Positions 25,513-34,010 of a DNA stretch of 64,000 bases are shown piece after piece. Where the stretch lies: NCBI RefSeq assembly GCF_900637665.1, contig NZ_LR134386.1, forward strand, positions 2,968,501-3,032,500, in the 5' to 3' direction. The notes beneath the pieces were generated by a model. The model was not told the DNA's origin. It saw only the letters and a program-made list of their open reading frames with translations, and searched no databases. Both the position numbers and the translations under genes were made by a program. The stretch comes from Chryseobacterium nakagawai. Its GTDB lineage: Bacteria; Bacteroidota; Bacteroidia; Flavobacteriales; Weeksellaceae. The number at the start of each line of letters is the position of its first letter. Positions within the stretch are counted from its first letter, which is position 1.

Positions 25513-25549
25513 AATGCACGAATAAAAATAATTCGTGCATTCGTAGCGA
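25513..25549. repeat. Palindromic copy of the CACGAAT dispersed element
   Basis: AATGCACGAAT (25513-25523) pairs with ATTCGTGCATT (25531-25541). The right arm extended to 25549 reads, on the minus strand, TCGCTACGAATGCACGAAT, close to copies at 16447 and 63898. It lies just after the PRISE gene stop and could also end its transcript. Confidence 0.6.
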
Positions 25550-25565
25550 TTGTATTTCCCCGTAA

Positions 25566-26642
25566 TTATGGAATTATATTTTCAGCGCGCAGTCTTTCAA
25601 ATACTTCGATAAAAGAATCTTCTGTCCTTTTATAGGCAGTGAAGCCCAATTTCCTGCTTTTTGACAGATCACACATCACTTCAAGGGGTCTGCCAAGGTC
25701 TAAATCGGTATGCCAAGCCGAAGATAATCTGTCTAAATTTTTCTCTTTCAGATTATACTCCTCAGCAATGACTTTCCAAGTTTCCTGATCGTTTTCCAGC
25801 TCTTTTTCAAGAGGTCTTATTGTACCGTTGAAACCTTCTGCTTCTATACCAAACCAATCTGCCAGTCTTTTCCAAAGCCATTTCCATCGGAAAACCTCTC
25901 CATTTGTAATATTGAAAGCTTGATTTTTTGCAGTTTCTGTGTTGGAAGCCCAAACTAATTGTTCAGCCAGAATTTTAGCATCTGTGATGTCTGAAATCCC
26001 GTTCCATTGTGCTTCAGATCCAGGCCAAATGAATTTCCTTCCTGTTTCTTTACAGATACTGGCATAGACTGCCAGGGTTGCAGCAATATTCATTAAGTTG
26101 CCAACAGCATATCCTACAACGGTGTGAGGGCGATGAATACTCCATGTAAAGCCATCTCTTTCAGACGCTTTGTAAATTTCATCTTCCTGAGCATAATAAA
26201 AATTGGGAAGCGGAAGTCTTGGATGTTCTTCACGGACAGGTGTTTCCGGTAATTTCCCTTCTTTAACATAAGATTCGAAAGGCCCCAGGTAATGTTTTAA
26301 TCCGGTCACTAATGCCACATGCTGAACTGATTTTTTAGGAGATACTACATTCAGCAGATTTCGTACAAGCATACTGTTGATCCGAATATTTTCTTCTTCC
26401 GTATCATTTCGCATCCAGGTTGTGAAATAAACATGAGTAGGAGAGATGCCCTCCAATGCTTCGATAAGACTATGCTCATCCAACAAATCTGCTTTTACAG
26501 GAAGAAGACCTGCAATACAATCATTGGGATTTCTTGATAGCCCATACGTTTTCCAGCCCTGTGCAATGAGTTCTTCAGCCAGATTACTCCCTGTAATTCC
26601 GGTAGCTCCTACTACCAATGCGATATTTTCTGTATTTTCCAT
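25566..26642 (-). CDS. PRISE-family (progesterone 5-beta-reductase/iridoid synthase-like) reductase
   Basis: 358 residues, an atypical short-chain dehydrogenase. Rossmann loop GATGITG (12-18). The PRISE active site is visible: Lys116 in TGLKHYLGPFE and Tyr149/Tyr150 in NFYYAQED, where plant enzymes have LKHY and NFYY. These enzymes reduce enones (1,4-reduction) with NADPH; bacterial members are known but their natural substrates mostly are not. Tandem FNR-like boxes and a -7 element precede it, and a Crp/Fnr gene ends inside the upstream box, so it is a likely target of that regulator. Confidence 0.87.
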   Translation of the reverse strand: MENTENIALVVGATGITGSNLAEELIAQGWKTYGLSRNPNDCIAGLLPVKADLLDEHSLIEALEGISPTHVYFTTWMRNDTEEENIRINSMLVRNLLNVVSPKKSVQHVALVTGLKHYLGPFESYVKEGKLPETPVREEHPRLPLPNFYYAQEDEIYKASERDGFTWSIHRPHTVVGYAVGNLMNIAATLAVYASICKETGRKFIWPGSEAQWNGISDITDAKILAEQLVWASNTETAKNQAFNITNGEVFRWKWLWKRLADWFGIEAEGFNGTIRPLEKELENDQETWKVIAEEYNLKEKNLDRLSSAWHTDLDLGRPLEVMCDLSKSRKLGFTAYKRTEDSFIEVFERLRAENIIP

Positions 26643-26664
26643 AAGTATTGTAAAAATTCTATGG

Positions 26665-26732
26665 CAAAATTATGATCATATACAGGCGTATACCCTTGAT
26701 CTGGATCATCCATTTGAGTTGATCTGAATCAA
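26665..26732 (-). promoter_or_regulatory. Tandem FNR-type boxes and -7 element of the PRISE gene
   Basis: TTGATCTGAATCAA (26719-26732) is a perfect TTGAT-N4-ATCAA box and TTGATCTGGATCAT (26696-26709) has one mismatch; they are 23 bp apart, about two helical turns. On the minus strand TAATTTTG (26672-26665) is a -7 element; with the start at about 26661 the boxes centre at -41.5 and -64.5. The distal box overlaps the stop codon of the Crp/Fnr gene. Confidence 0.7.
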
Positions 26733-27313
26733 GTATTATTCAGGGAATTCTTTTTACGGATCCTGCTTATGGTTTCAGGAGCTAGTCCAAGATAAGATGC
26801 GATGAGATTATGAGGAACCCGTTTAATCATTTCCGGATTTTTATGGGCCAGTTGCAGGTATTTTTCTTCAGCAGTATAACCATTGTACACTATAAGTCTG
26901 TAATCCTTGGTAACGAGACTGTTTTGGTACAGAATTCTGAAATAACGGTCCATTGCGGGGATTTCCAGCATCATTTTTTCATAGTTTTCCAAGGTAATCA
27001 TTAATATTTCAGTATCTTCTACCGCATCAATATTTAAAACTGCTTTTTCCTGATGAATAAAACTATTGAAATCGGAGATCCACCAGCCTTCAAAAGCAAA
27101 CATATTGATATGCTCATTTCCTTTTTCATCAGGAAAATAAGACTTTAACAATCCTTTGCTTACAAATGAAAGACATTTACAAATATCTCCTTCCTGTAGT
27201 AGGTATTGTTTTTTTTTCAATTTTTTGACTGTAAAAAAGGACTGAATCAGATCTTTCTGTTCATCATTAATCTCAACTTTATTCTGAATATGGGACAGTA
27301 GCACCTCAAACAT
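26729..27313 (-). CDS. Crp/Fnr-family regulator with FNR-like recognition helix
   Basis: 194 residues: cNMP-like barrel (about 25-115) and winged HTH. The recognition helix APETISRIRKK carries E-T-I-S-R, identical to the residues by which FNR reads TTGAT, and matching boxes lie directly after this gene. There are no FNR-type N-terminal cysteine clusters, although Cys residues occur at EGDICKCLSF. It begins after a -7 element on the minus strand (TATTTTTG, 27337-27330), 13 nt from the predicted start. The signal is unknown. Confidence 0.86.
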   Translation of the reverse strand: MFEVLLSHIQNKVEINDEQKDLIQSFFTVKKLKKKQYLLQEGDICKCLSFVSKGLLKSYFPDEKGNEHINMFAFEGWWISDFNSFIHQEKAVLNIDAVEDTEILMITLENYEKMMLEIPAMDRYFRILYQNSLVTKDYRLIVYNGYTAEEKYLQLAHKNPEMIKRVPHNLIASYLGLAPETISRIRKKNSLNNT

Positions 27314-27361
27314 CCGAAAAATATTTCATCAAAAATACTGCTTTCATAAGTAATTGAAGTC

Positions 27362-27817
27362 TTATTTTTCAAAATCATAGAAGTTAATTCCGGTTTCTAA
27401 ATCTTTCGTTTTTACCGTCCGGGTATTTAAAGGATAAAAGATAAACTCTCCGGCTCCATGTACTTTTGCTTCTAAAAGATGTCCAGCCAACGCTGTATAA
27501 TCTTCTCTTCCCAAGGTAACATGCAAATGAAGTATAGGTTTTTCCTCTATTACAGAAACATTTCCTGAGATATTGGCAACTTCCATCTGTTCATTGAATG
27601 TTTTGTCCACATATTTTTTGGTTTTAAAGCTAAAAAACCTAAGTGTTGCTTCACTCACAGCTCCAATTCCGGTAACTTCTCCTGATTGAATCTTCTGATT
27701 TTGAACAAAATCCATTAAAGCTTCTACAATGCCGGAATGATTCTTAATACTGACAATATAAATCTGATCTACCTTTCTTGCAGACCATTGGTTTCCTTTG
27801 AAATTTTGTATTTCCAT
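27362..27817 (-). CDS. PPC/DUF296 domain protein
   Basis: 151 residues with the PPC (plants and prokaryotes conserved) domain: GIVEALMDFVQNQKIQSGEVTGIGAVSEATL, LHLHVTLGREDYTALAGHL and GAGEFIFYPL. In plants the domain accompanies AT-hooks; bacterial members are stand-alone trimers of unclear function. No AT-hook here. It lies 48 nt upstream of the Crp/Fnr gene on the same strand. An 8-bp inverted pair (AAGCAAGG at 27846-27853, CCTTGCTT at 27915-27922) lies before it. Confidence 0.82.
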   Translation of the reverse strand: MEIQNFKGNQWSARKVDQIYIVSIKNHSGIVEALMDFVQNQKIQSGEVTGIGAVSEATLRFFSFKTKKYVDKTFNEQMEVANISGNVSVIEEKPILHLHVTLGREDYTALAGHLLEAKVHGAGEFIFYPLNTRTVKTKDLETGINFYDFEK

Positions 27818-28082
27818 AATGATGTATATTTAATCTATTGAAAAAAAGCAAGGGCAAAAAATTTACGTAATCAGCAATACAATGCGCCACATTTAATATC
27901 ATCACAGATAAAATCCTTGCTTCTTAGTATTTTCGACAGCTACAATTAATGCAACAATCATGCTTTTCACTCTCTATTGAATGATATTTTTAATCCAAAA
28001 ACAAGCTATTAATAAAAAATTAATGCAGCTTTCCTTTATAAAATCGAGAAAAATTGCGGAAATTTGCCGAAAATTAAAATCA

Positions 28083-28709
28083 ATGAAGATTGTAGACCTC
28101 GAGCAATGGAACAGAAAGGAGCATTTTGAATTTTTCTCTCAAATGGCAAGTCCATATTTTGGTTTCACTACCGAAGTAGATTGTACAAAAGCTTATGAAA
28201 AAGCTAAAGAAAACGGATACTCTTTCTTTGCTTATTACTATCACAAATCGATGATGGCCATTAATATGGTTGATGAATTAAAACTGAGGATTATTGATGG
28301 GAAGGTTGTTCAGTTTGATACGGTTCATGCCGGAAGTACGATTGGTAGACCGGATGGAACTTTTGGTTTTTCATTCACTCCTTTTTCAGAGGACTTTGAA
28401 ACATTCAATGCTGCATTACAAGATGAAATTAGAGGTGTACACCATTCTACAGGACTTAGATTAAGTAATGAACGATTGGGAAAGGATCATGTAAGACACA
28501 CGACTATTCCATGGAATTCATTCAGTGCAATTCTTCACCCAACAAATTTTAACAATGATGAATCGGTACCAAAGATTTCTTTTGGTAAATTCAATATCCG
28601 CGATGGCAGAAAATACATGCCAGTTTCTATTGAAGCTCACCACGGACTGGCAGATGGTATTCATATTGCAAAATACCTGGCAGAATTCCAGAGACAGCTT
28701 GATCTGTAG
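28083..28709 (+). CDS. CatA-like O-acetyltransferase
   Basis: 208 residues from the ATG at 28083 (MKIVDLEQWNRKEHFEFF), which aligns with the usual start of CatA-type chloramphenicol acetyltransferases; the frame extends 34 codons further without family similarity. The catalytic His fits His187 in HHGLADGIH (CAT consensus HHAVCDGFH), and FGFSFTPF and PWNSFSAILHP match conserved strands. The trimeric fold transfers acetyl from acetyl-CoA to a hydroxyl. Whether chloramphenicol is a substrate cannot be told; many chromosomal homologues have other roles. Confidence 0.85.
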   Translation: MKIVDLEQWNRKEHFEFFSQMASPYFGFTTEVDCTKAYEKAKENGYSFFAYYYHKSMMAINMVDELKLRIIDGKVVQFDTVHAGSTIGRPDGTFGFSFTPFSEDFETFNAALQDEIRGVHHSTGLRLSNERLGKDHVRHTTIPWNSFSAILHPTNFNNDESVPKISFGKFNIRDGRKYMPVSIEAHHGLADGIHIAKYLAEFQRQLDL

Positions 28710-28746
28710 AGACATAGAGTTTTAGAATTAAAAAAACAGGATATTT

Positions 28747-29340
28747 TTAATAATAAATTTTCCTTTTCTCAATCTTTACAATCTTATCTTTTTCCATCTG
28801 TTTAATGGTCCGGATTACTGTTTCTACACGAAGTCCTACCAATGAAGCTAATTGTTGTCTTGTTAGGGGAATCTGGAAAGAATAAGGAACTTTATCATCA
28901 TGGTAACTTTTCAGGTAATCTAATAGTAATTTCAGTTTAGATACCGGATTCTGAAAGGAAAGATTGTAGAACATAATATACTTATAATACATTCTTTCAG
29001 CCAGACATTGGTAAATATTCAAAGAGATTTCCGGATTGCTTTGTATCAAATTCAGAAAGCTGGCTTTGGGTAATCTGAAAACAGATGAATCTTCTATGGC
29101 TACAGCATTCATAGGATAGGGACGTTCTACAAATAAAAGAGATTCTCCAAAACTATGTCCATCAGAGAATATATTCTGAATAAATTCCTTCCCCTCCTCG
29201 GTATAATTGTTTAGTTTTATTTTTCCTTTTTCTATCTGATAATAGTGTAATGGCAGATCTTCTTCACGGAAAATGATTTCTCCTGCTTTGTAGTTCTTTG
29301 TTTCTGCTCCAAATGATATTAATAAATTTTCAACGATCAT
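28747..29340 (-). CDS. Crp/Fnr-family regulator (paralogue C)
   Basis: 197 residues, colinear with the proteins at 7546-8142 and 8207-8809 (shared LNNYTEEGKEFIQNIFSDGHSFGES, RLPKASFLNLI and a C-terminal SFQIPLTRQQLASLVGLR). The recognition segment VETVIRTIKQME keeps Glu and Arg. It is transcribed away from a 600-base gap that holds the same TGATTYRARTCA box found beside the other two paralogues. Confidence 0.86.
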   Translation of the reverse strand: MIVENLLISFGAETKNYKAGEIIFREEDLPLHYYQIEKGKIKLNNYTEEGKEFIQNIFSDGHSFGESLLFVERPYPMNAVAIEDSSVFRLPKASFLNLIQSNPEISLNIYQCLAERMYYKYIMFYNLSFQNPVSKLKLLLDYLKSYHDDKVPYSFQIPLTRQQLASLVGLRVETVIRTIKQMEKDKIVKIEKRKIYY

Positions 29341-29534
29341 ATCTCTGATTTATTGCCAGTTACAATTTCAAAAGCCTTAATAAACACAAATTCTTACAGC
29401 ATTTAAATGCTATAAGTACGTTTAGGATTTTAAAAAAATAAAGAAACGTTTATTTCATTCATTAACCATATCATAAGGTACCATTCAAATACCACAAAAA
29501 TTTATTTTTATCATACTATAATTTTAAAAACTAT

Positions 29535-29578
29535 TGATTTGAATCATAAAAAGTGAAAGATGTAACCTCCTACATTTA
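29535..29578 (+). promoter_or_regulatory. Second class-II-type Crp/Fnr promoter, in a 600-base gap
   Basis: TGATTTGAATCA (29535-29546), followed by TAAAAAGTGA, is centred 37.5 nt before the end of TACATTTA (29571-29578), a -7 element with one mismatch. A transcript would start near 29582, 360 nt before the next gene. The gap 29341-29941 shows no coding sequence; it contains a 6-bp palindrome (TATGCA/TGCATA, 29896-29912) near its right end. The promoter may serve the HTH gene or a small RNA. Confidence 0.45.
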
Positions 29579-29941
29579 TATCCTGCAAAAAAGATTATAA
29601 ACAGGCTGATAAAAGCAGTTGGGATATTTTGTTGAAAAACATAACGTGGTATGTATGTGGTACTCTGTTTTAATAAAATTTTAATCATTTTTTATTTCTT
29701 TGCCCTATACAAAAATGAATGAAAATTCAGATGTATGAATTTTTTAACTTAATCATTTAATAACTACTAGGCAAAGTATTAAAATTATTAAATATTATCT
29801 AAAAAACAATGAGGTTTTGAATACATGAAAACTATTTTATTTCCCTGTAATCAATTATTAAACACAGACTTATAAAGAAAAAGATTTTGTACTGCTATGC
29901 AAAAGATGCATAACAGAAAAGAGTAGAGATGAGAAAGTATT

Positions 29942-30283
29942 ATGAAAAACAAAAAAACTGAACCGAATTTAGAGGAATTGAATCAAAAGATTCTTGTACA
30001 AGATGAAATCATAGCATTAGCCAAGGCAAATTCTCCCCGTCTGCTTAACAAATTCAGATTGTTCTATCCGGATTTTTTTGAAAAGTTATCTGCTATACAG
30101 CCTGGCCTTAAAAATTCTGAACTGATCTTTTGTATTTACCTTAAGCTTAACATGACAACAAAAGAAATAGCAACCTGTATCTTTGTTACTCCAAAAGCAA
30201 TACAAAACCGGAAAAACAGACTCAGAAAGAAGCTTAATATTCCCTCTGAGTTTGATATCTATAAATGGTTTAATGAAATTTAA
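29942..30283 (+). CDS. Stand-alone LuxR/GerE-type HTH protein
   Basis: 113 residues. An N-terminal coiled-coil-like helix is followed by FYPDFFEKLSAIQPGLKNSE and a GerE-like HTH (about 67-108: MTTKEIATCIFVTPKAIQNRKNRLRK, broken here by function into scaffold and recognition helices). This module normally ends long TPR or two-component-like proteins in flavobacteria; here the sensory TPR part is absent. It could be a complete small regulator or the surviving 3' end of a longer gene, since the 600 bases upstream are non-coding. ATG at 29942. Confidence 0.7.
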   Translation: MKNKKTEPNLEELNQKILVQDEIIALAKANSPRLLNKFRLFYPDFFEKLSAIQPGLKNSELIFCIYLKLNMTTKEIATCIFVTPKAIQNRKNRLRKKLNIPSEFDIYKWFNEI

Positions 30284-30291
30284 ACCATTTT

Positions 30292-31023
30292 TTAGGTGTT
30301 AATAACAGTTTTATCCAGATCATGATAAAGAAGTATTTTCCAATTGTTCTCCTTGGCTTCCTTTGCCCATAAAAGCCTTAGCTCCATTGCTTTTCTGCCA
30401 TCGAAGTCACTTTTGTAGGCCAGGTGGTATTTCAAATAGGAAGCTTGTGGAAGATCATCTGCGCCATAAAAAACAGTTTCCTCATGATCTCTGATCCAGA
30501 ACACCTGCATAAACGGAGTATGTCCACCAACCATCTCATAGGAAATTTCTTTACTAATCTGACCTTTATCATCATTCATCCAAACAATATTCGGTAACTG
30601 AATAAGCTTTTCCAAAATAGTAAAATCAAAAGAAGGATTTCCTTTATTTTCCATAGCAAAATCTAGTTCACGTTTCTGAATATAGATTTGCGCATTGGGG
30701 AAAGTGGCTTCATAACCATTATCTGTAATGGTTATTGCTCCATCAATATGATCTTTGTGAAGGTGAGAAAGAAGAAGCTTTGTAATCTGTTCAGGATTCA
30801 CATTTTCTCTTTTAAGAATTTCTGATATCACTGTTTTACCTGTCTCATTCTTCCATCCAATTCCGGCATCTAGAAGGATATAATCGTTTTCAGTAATGAT
30901 TAAAAAAGGCTGAACAGACATTTTTAATCCACGAACGGTATCAAAATTTTCTTCTGTTAAGAGCGTAAAGTCTTTGATTTTACTGGCTGAGAAATTGCCT
31001 TCTTTAAGTGGAATAATTTTCAT
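30292..31023 (-). CDS. Metallo-beta-lactamase fold hydrolase
   Basis: 243 residues from the ATG at 31023 (MKIIPLKEGNFSASK); an upstream ATG at 31071 would add 16 residues with no family match. The metal-binding motif LLSHLHKDHIDG is complete, with later GHTPFMQVF, FYGADDLPQ and a C-terminal LYHDLD. It resembles AttM/AhlD-type quorum-quenching lactonases and related thioesterases, but the substrate is not clear. It lies 79 nt after the NUDIX-type regulator gene on the same strand and is probably cotranscribed and controlled with it. Confidence 0.82.
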   Translation of the reverse strand: MKIIPLKEGNFSASKIKDFTLLTEENFDTVRGLKMSVQPFLIITENDYILLDAGIGWKNETGKTVISEILKRENVNPEQITKLLLSHLHKDHIDGAITITDNGYEATFPNAQIYIQKRELDFAMENKGNPSFDFTILEKLIQLPNIVWMNDDKGQISKEISYEMVGGHTPFMQVFWIRDHEETVFYGADDLPQASYLKYHLAYKSDFDGRKAMELRLLWAKEAKENNWKILLYHDLDKTVINT

Positions 31024-31102
31024 ACTGCAAATTTCCTGAATATTTCCAATATTCAAAAGGTTTTTCATCAATATAGATCATCGGCAAAAACAATGAAAAT
31101 TT

Positions 31103-31861
31103 CTACCAGCTGTTCAGTCCGTTTTCCAAAGCTTTTTCATAATTTTCTATATCAAAAGAATAAAGATCGGGAGACCTGTGGGCTCCTACATATCTCTGTT
31201 CATCAAGCTTTTTTAAAACATTCAGATTTTTAATCTTTCTGTAGAAGTTTCCTCTGTTGAGTATTTTACCCAATATCGCTTCGTATAGCTTCTGCAGTTC
31301 CGGAAGGGTGAATTTTTCAGGCATGAGGTTATATCCAATTGGCTTGCTGGAGATCTTCTCCCGTAAAGTAAGCAATGCTTTTTCAATAATTTCACGATGG
31401 TCCATTGCAAAATCAATTTCAGGGAGCTGGCGCAGATAAACCCATTCACAGGCTTCGCTTACATCATCAGCTACAGGATTAATTTCAGAAGAATTATAAA
31501 GTGCATAATATCCTACAGAAATAAAACGTTGTTTTTGGAAAAGCGTTTCATCAAATTCCTCAAAATAGATCTGACTCCTGTTTTTTCTTCCAAAAACGCC
31601 AAATTCTTCCAGAAATACATCAGTAACGCCAGCTCTGTCTTCCAACACTCTTACGACTGCTTCATCCAAATCTTCATCTCTTCTTACATAGCCTCCCGGC
31701 AAAAGCCATTGTTTTCTGTACTTCATTTTTACAAGCAGTACCTTAAGCTCATTTTGGTCAAAACCAAAAACAACCGGGTCTACTGAAATATGAGGAAGAA
31801 AAAGTTCTTTTGCTTCTGCAGATTTCTGTAAGATCTGTTCCCTGGAATCCATATAATCCAT
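31103..31861 (-). CDS. NrtR-like regulator: degenerate NUDIX domain plus winged HTH
   Basis: 252 residues: NUDIX fold (about 25-165) and a C-terminal winged helix (about 175-250, FTLPELQKLYEAI, RGNFYRKIK). The NUDIX box starts well (GGYVRRDE) but continues RVLEDRAGV where a hydrolase has REUxEExGU, so catalytic acids are replaced. That is the pattern of NrtR/AraR-type regulators, which sense ADP-ribose or sugars rather than hydrolyse them. A minus-strand -7 element TACATTTG (31890-31883) precedes it. The target is unknown; the MBL gene after it is the nearest candidate. Confidence 0.85.
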   Translation of the reverse strand: MDYMDSREQILQKSAEAKELFLPHISVDPVVFGFDQNELKVLLVKMKYRKQWLLPGGYVRRDEDLDEAVVRVLEDRAGVTDVFLEEFGVFGRKNRSQIYFEEFDETLFQKQRFISVGYYALYNSSEINPVADDVSEACEWVYLRQLPEIDFAMDHREIIEKALLTLREKISSKPIGYNLMPEKFTLPELQKLYEAILGKILNRGNFYRKIKNLNVLKKLDEQRYVGAHRSPDLYSFDIENYEKALENGLNSW

Positions 31862-32084
31862 AAAAATAAATGTGTGTTATTACAAATGTAAAGATAAAAT
31901 CGGAGAATACTTAAAAAAAACTCTTTATTGAAGCAGGTTATAAGGAGGAAATCTATAACACTGACAGGTGAAATCAATTAAAAATATTCCTCTTTTTTAT
32001 GAAAACACTTACCTTTGAGGTCGTTAAAAATATATCCAAAACATAAAGTCATCAGGATATATTTTGTTTAATAAAAATTTTAAG

Positions 32085-33269
32085 ATGCAGGAGAATTCTA
32101 CCAACAACATTTCCAGAACAGTAGTCTGGCTAATGGCAATTATTTCAGGACTTGTAGTGGCTAACAATTATTACAACCAACCCTTACTGGCATTGATCTC
32201 TGAAGATCTTAACGTTTCTGAAGCTGCTGCCAGCAGAATTTCTGTGCTCACCCAGATCGGCTATGCACTAGGACTGTTATTAATTGTTCCACTTGGAGAT
32301 AAGTTTTTCCGTAAAAGATTAATCCTGATCGACTTATTTCTTGTTTTTGGCTCCTTGCTTTGGATGACCTTTGCCAATGAGCTATGGATGCTATATGCTG
32401 CCAGTTTATTGATTGGAGCTACTTCGGTTATTCCTCAGCTGTTTGTACCCATTGCAGCAGAACTTTCATCAGATAAAGAGAAATCGGCTAATATCGGATT
32501 GGTAATGTCCGGACTTTTATTAGGAATTCTCCTTTCCCGTTTCATTGGTGGAATTGTGGGTGAAGTATGGGGCTGGAGAGCTATGTTTGGAATTGCTGCA
32601 GGATTAATGATCGTAGTCTGGTTTGCCGTTTATAAAATGCTTCCTGAATTATCTCCAAATTTCAAAGGTACTTATAAGGAGCTGATGCGTTCCGTAGTTC
32701 ATCTTGCTAAAACACAGCCAATTCTTCAGCTCGCATCATTCCGTGGTGCAATGGCTTTCGGATCTATGTGTGCTTTATTTACGACATTGGTTTTTCATAT
32801 GGAAAAACCTCCTTTCAATGCAGGTTCATCGGTCGTAGGAAGTTTTGGTCTGGCTGGAGCAGTTGGAGCGTTAGCAGCGGCAAAAGTTGGAAAGCTACAA
32901 AAATATCTGGACATTAACCGCATCATATTATATTCACTACTTATTCTGATAGGAAGCTGGGGATTCACTTATTTTGGAGGTGAAACCTATTGGGGTCTAA
33001 TTGTGGGGGTAATACTTGTAGACCTTGGGGTGCAATCCAGTCATATTATGAACCAGACTAATTACTTTTTAATTAAGTCCAATGCGGTGAACAGGCTGAA
33101 TACAGTGTATATGGTTTCTTATTTTATTGGAGGTTCACTGGGAACATGGCTGGCTTCCGTTGCCTGGCAAAAAGCACAATGGACAGGCGTTTGTATCGTA
33201 GGAACGACATTTGGCGTTTTGGCACTGATCGCTCACGTTCTGTTTTGCAATAAAGTTAACAAATCTTAG
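32085..33269 (+). CDS. MFS transporter (arabinose/drug efflux type)
   Basis: 394 residues from the ATG at 32085; the frame continues to a TTG at 32064. Twelve hydrophobic segments; motif A-like stretch GDKFFRKRLILID between TM2 and TM3, and GLLLGILLSRFIGG in TM5 typical of drug/proton antiporters. Inner-membrane exporter; substrate unknown. The gap after it (33270-33485) holds AT-rich DNA with no gene, between convergent units. Confidence 0.88.
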   Translation: MQENSTNNISRTVVWLMAIISGLVVANNYYNQPLLALISEDLNVSEAAASRISVLTQIGYALGLLLIVPLGDKFFRKRLILIDLFLVFGSLLWMTFANELWMLYAASLLIGATSVIPQLFVPIAAELSSDKEKSANIGLVMSGLLLGILLSRFIGGIVGEVWGWRAMFGIAAGLMIVVWFAVYKMLPELSPNFKGTYKELMRSVVHLAKTQPILQLASFRGAMAFGSMCALFTTLVFHMEKPPFNAGSSVVGSFGLAGAVGALAAAKVGKLQKYLDINRIILYSLLILIGSWGFTYFGGETYWGLIVGVILVDLGVQSSHIMNQTNYFLIKSNAVNRLNTVYMVSYFIGGSLGTWLASVAWQKAQWTGVCIVGTTFGVLALIAHVLFCNKVNKS

Positions 33270-33485
33270 ATTTAAGTGATTTTAAATCATTCTAATATAT
33301 TTTAATGGGATGCGCTTACAAACTATTTTTCTTTCATTATATTCTAAGGATTTATATGATTAGAGTTTATTCTTAATCTATATAGATCCATCCGTTTTAT
33401 GCATAATAAAAGTCATTCGTATATTAGTGACAGTTAAAAACTCTTGTTGTTTCTATATTTTTCACCATTCATCCATTACATTTGA

Positions 33486-33863
33486 TTATTCTTCACATTC
33501 ATCCTGCAGCTCAATAAACTTCCGGTGTTTTCCACCCCATTCATTTAAGGCATCCCAAATAGGAATTAGTTCTCTCGCAATTTCAGTGAGTTCATAATCT
33601 ACTCTTGGCGGAACTTCCGCATACACTGTTCTTTTTACTAAACCTTCTTTTTCAAGCTCCCTTAATTGGAGGGTAAGCATTCTTTCTGTAATGCCTGAAA
33701 TAGATCTTTTAAGTTCGCTGAAGCGTAATTTTTCATCTTTTAATTTGCTCAAAATAAAGAGTTTCCATCTTCCGCCAATCTTGCAAACGGCATAACTCAG
33801 ATCACATTCCTGAATGTATTGTTTGTTGATATTATTCGTTGAACTTTCTTTTATATTTCCCAT
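33486..33863 (-). CDS. HxlR-family regulator
   Basis: 125 residues with the HxlR winged HTH: CDLSYAVCKIGGRWKLFILSKL, then ELKRSISGITERMLTLQLRELE and the wing VKRTVYAEVPPRVDYELTE. Two N-terminal cysteines (Cys19 and Cys26) match the redox Cys of HxlR sensors such as YodB, so it may sense quinones or aldehydes. It is divergent from an alpha/beta hydrolase, MFS, DsbA-like series, the likely target. Confidence 0.88.
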   Translation of the reverse strand: MGNIKESSTNNINKQYIQECDLSYAVCKIGGRWKLFILSKLKDEKLRFSELKRSISGITERMLTLQLRELEKEGLVKRTVYAEVPPRVDYELTEIARELIPIWDALNEWGGKHRKFIELQDECEE

Positions 33864-33935
33864 TACTTACAAATTTGTTAGTACCATACAATGATATCCG
33901 TATAGTGCAAATGTAAGGTATCAAACCTAAATTTG
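33864..33935. promoter_or_regulatory. HxlR/hydrolase divergent control region
   Basis: A 20-bp palindrome (33864-33883, TACTTACAAATTTGTTAGTA, one mismatch) abuts the HxlR start codon and is a good operator candidate. A second dyad, CATAC-N9-GTATA, follows at about 33887. -7 elements: TACATTTG on the minus strand (33915-33908) for hxlR and TAAATTTG (33928-33935) for the hydrolase. Confidence 0.55.
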
Positions 33936-34010
33936 CTTCATAAAAGCAGATAAATAACAATAGCGCTACTGTTCACTGCAAAACAACATTAACTTAAAAT
34001 TAAAAGCAAA

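Noticed and set aside
27981..28082. 34-codon N-terminal extension of the CatA-like protein
   Set aside because: Basic, unlike the family, and the ATG at 28083 matches the normal family start.
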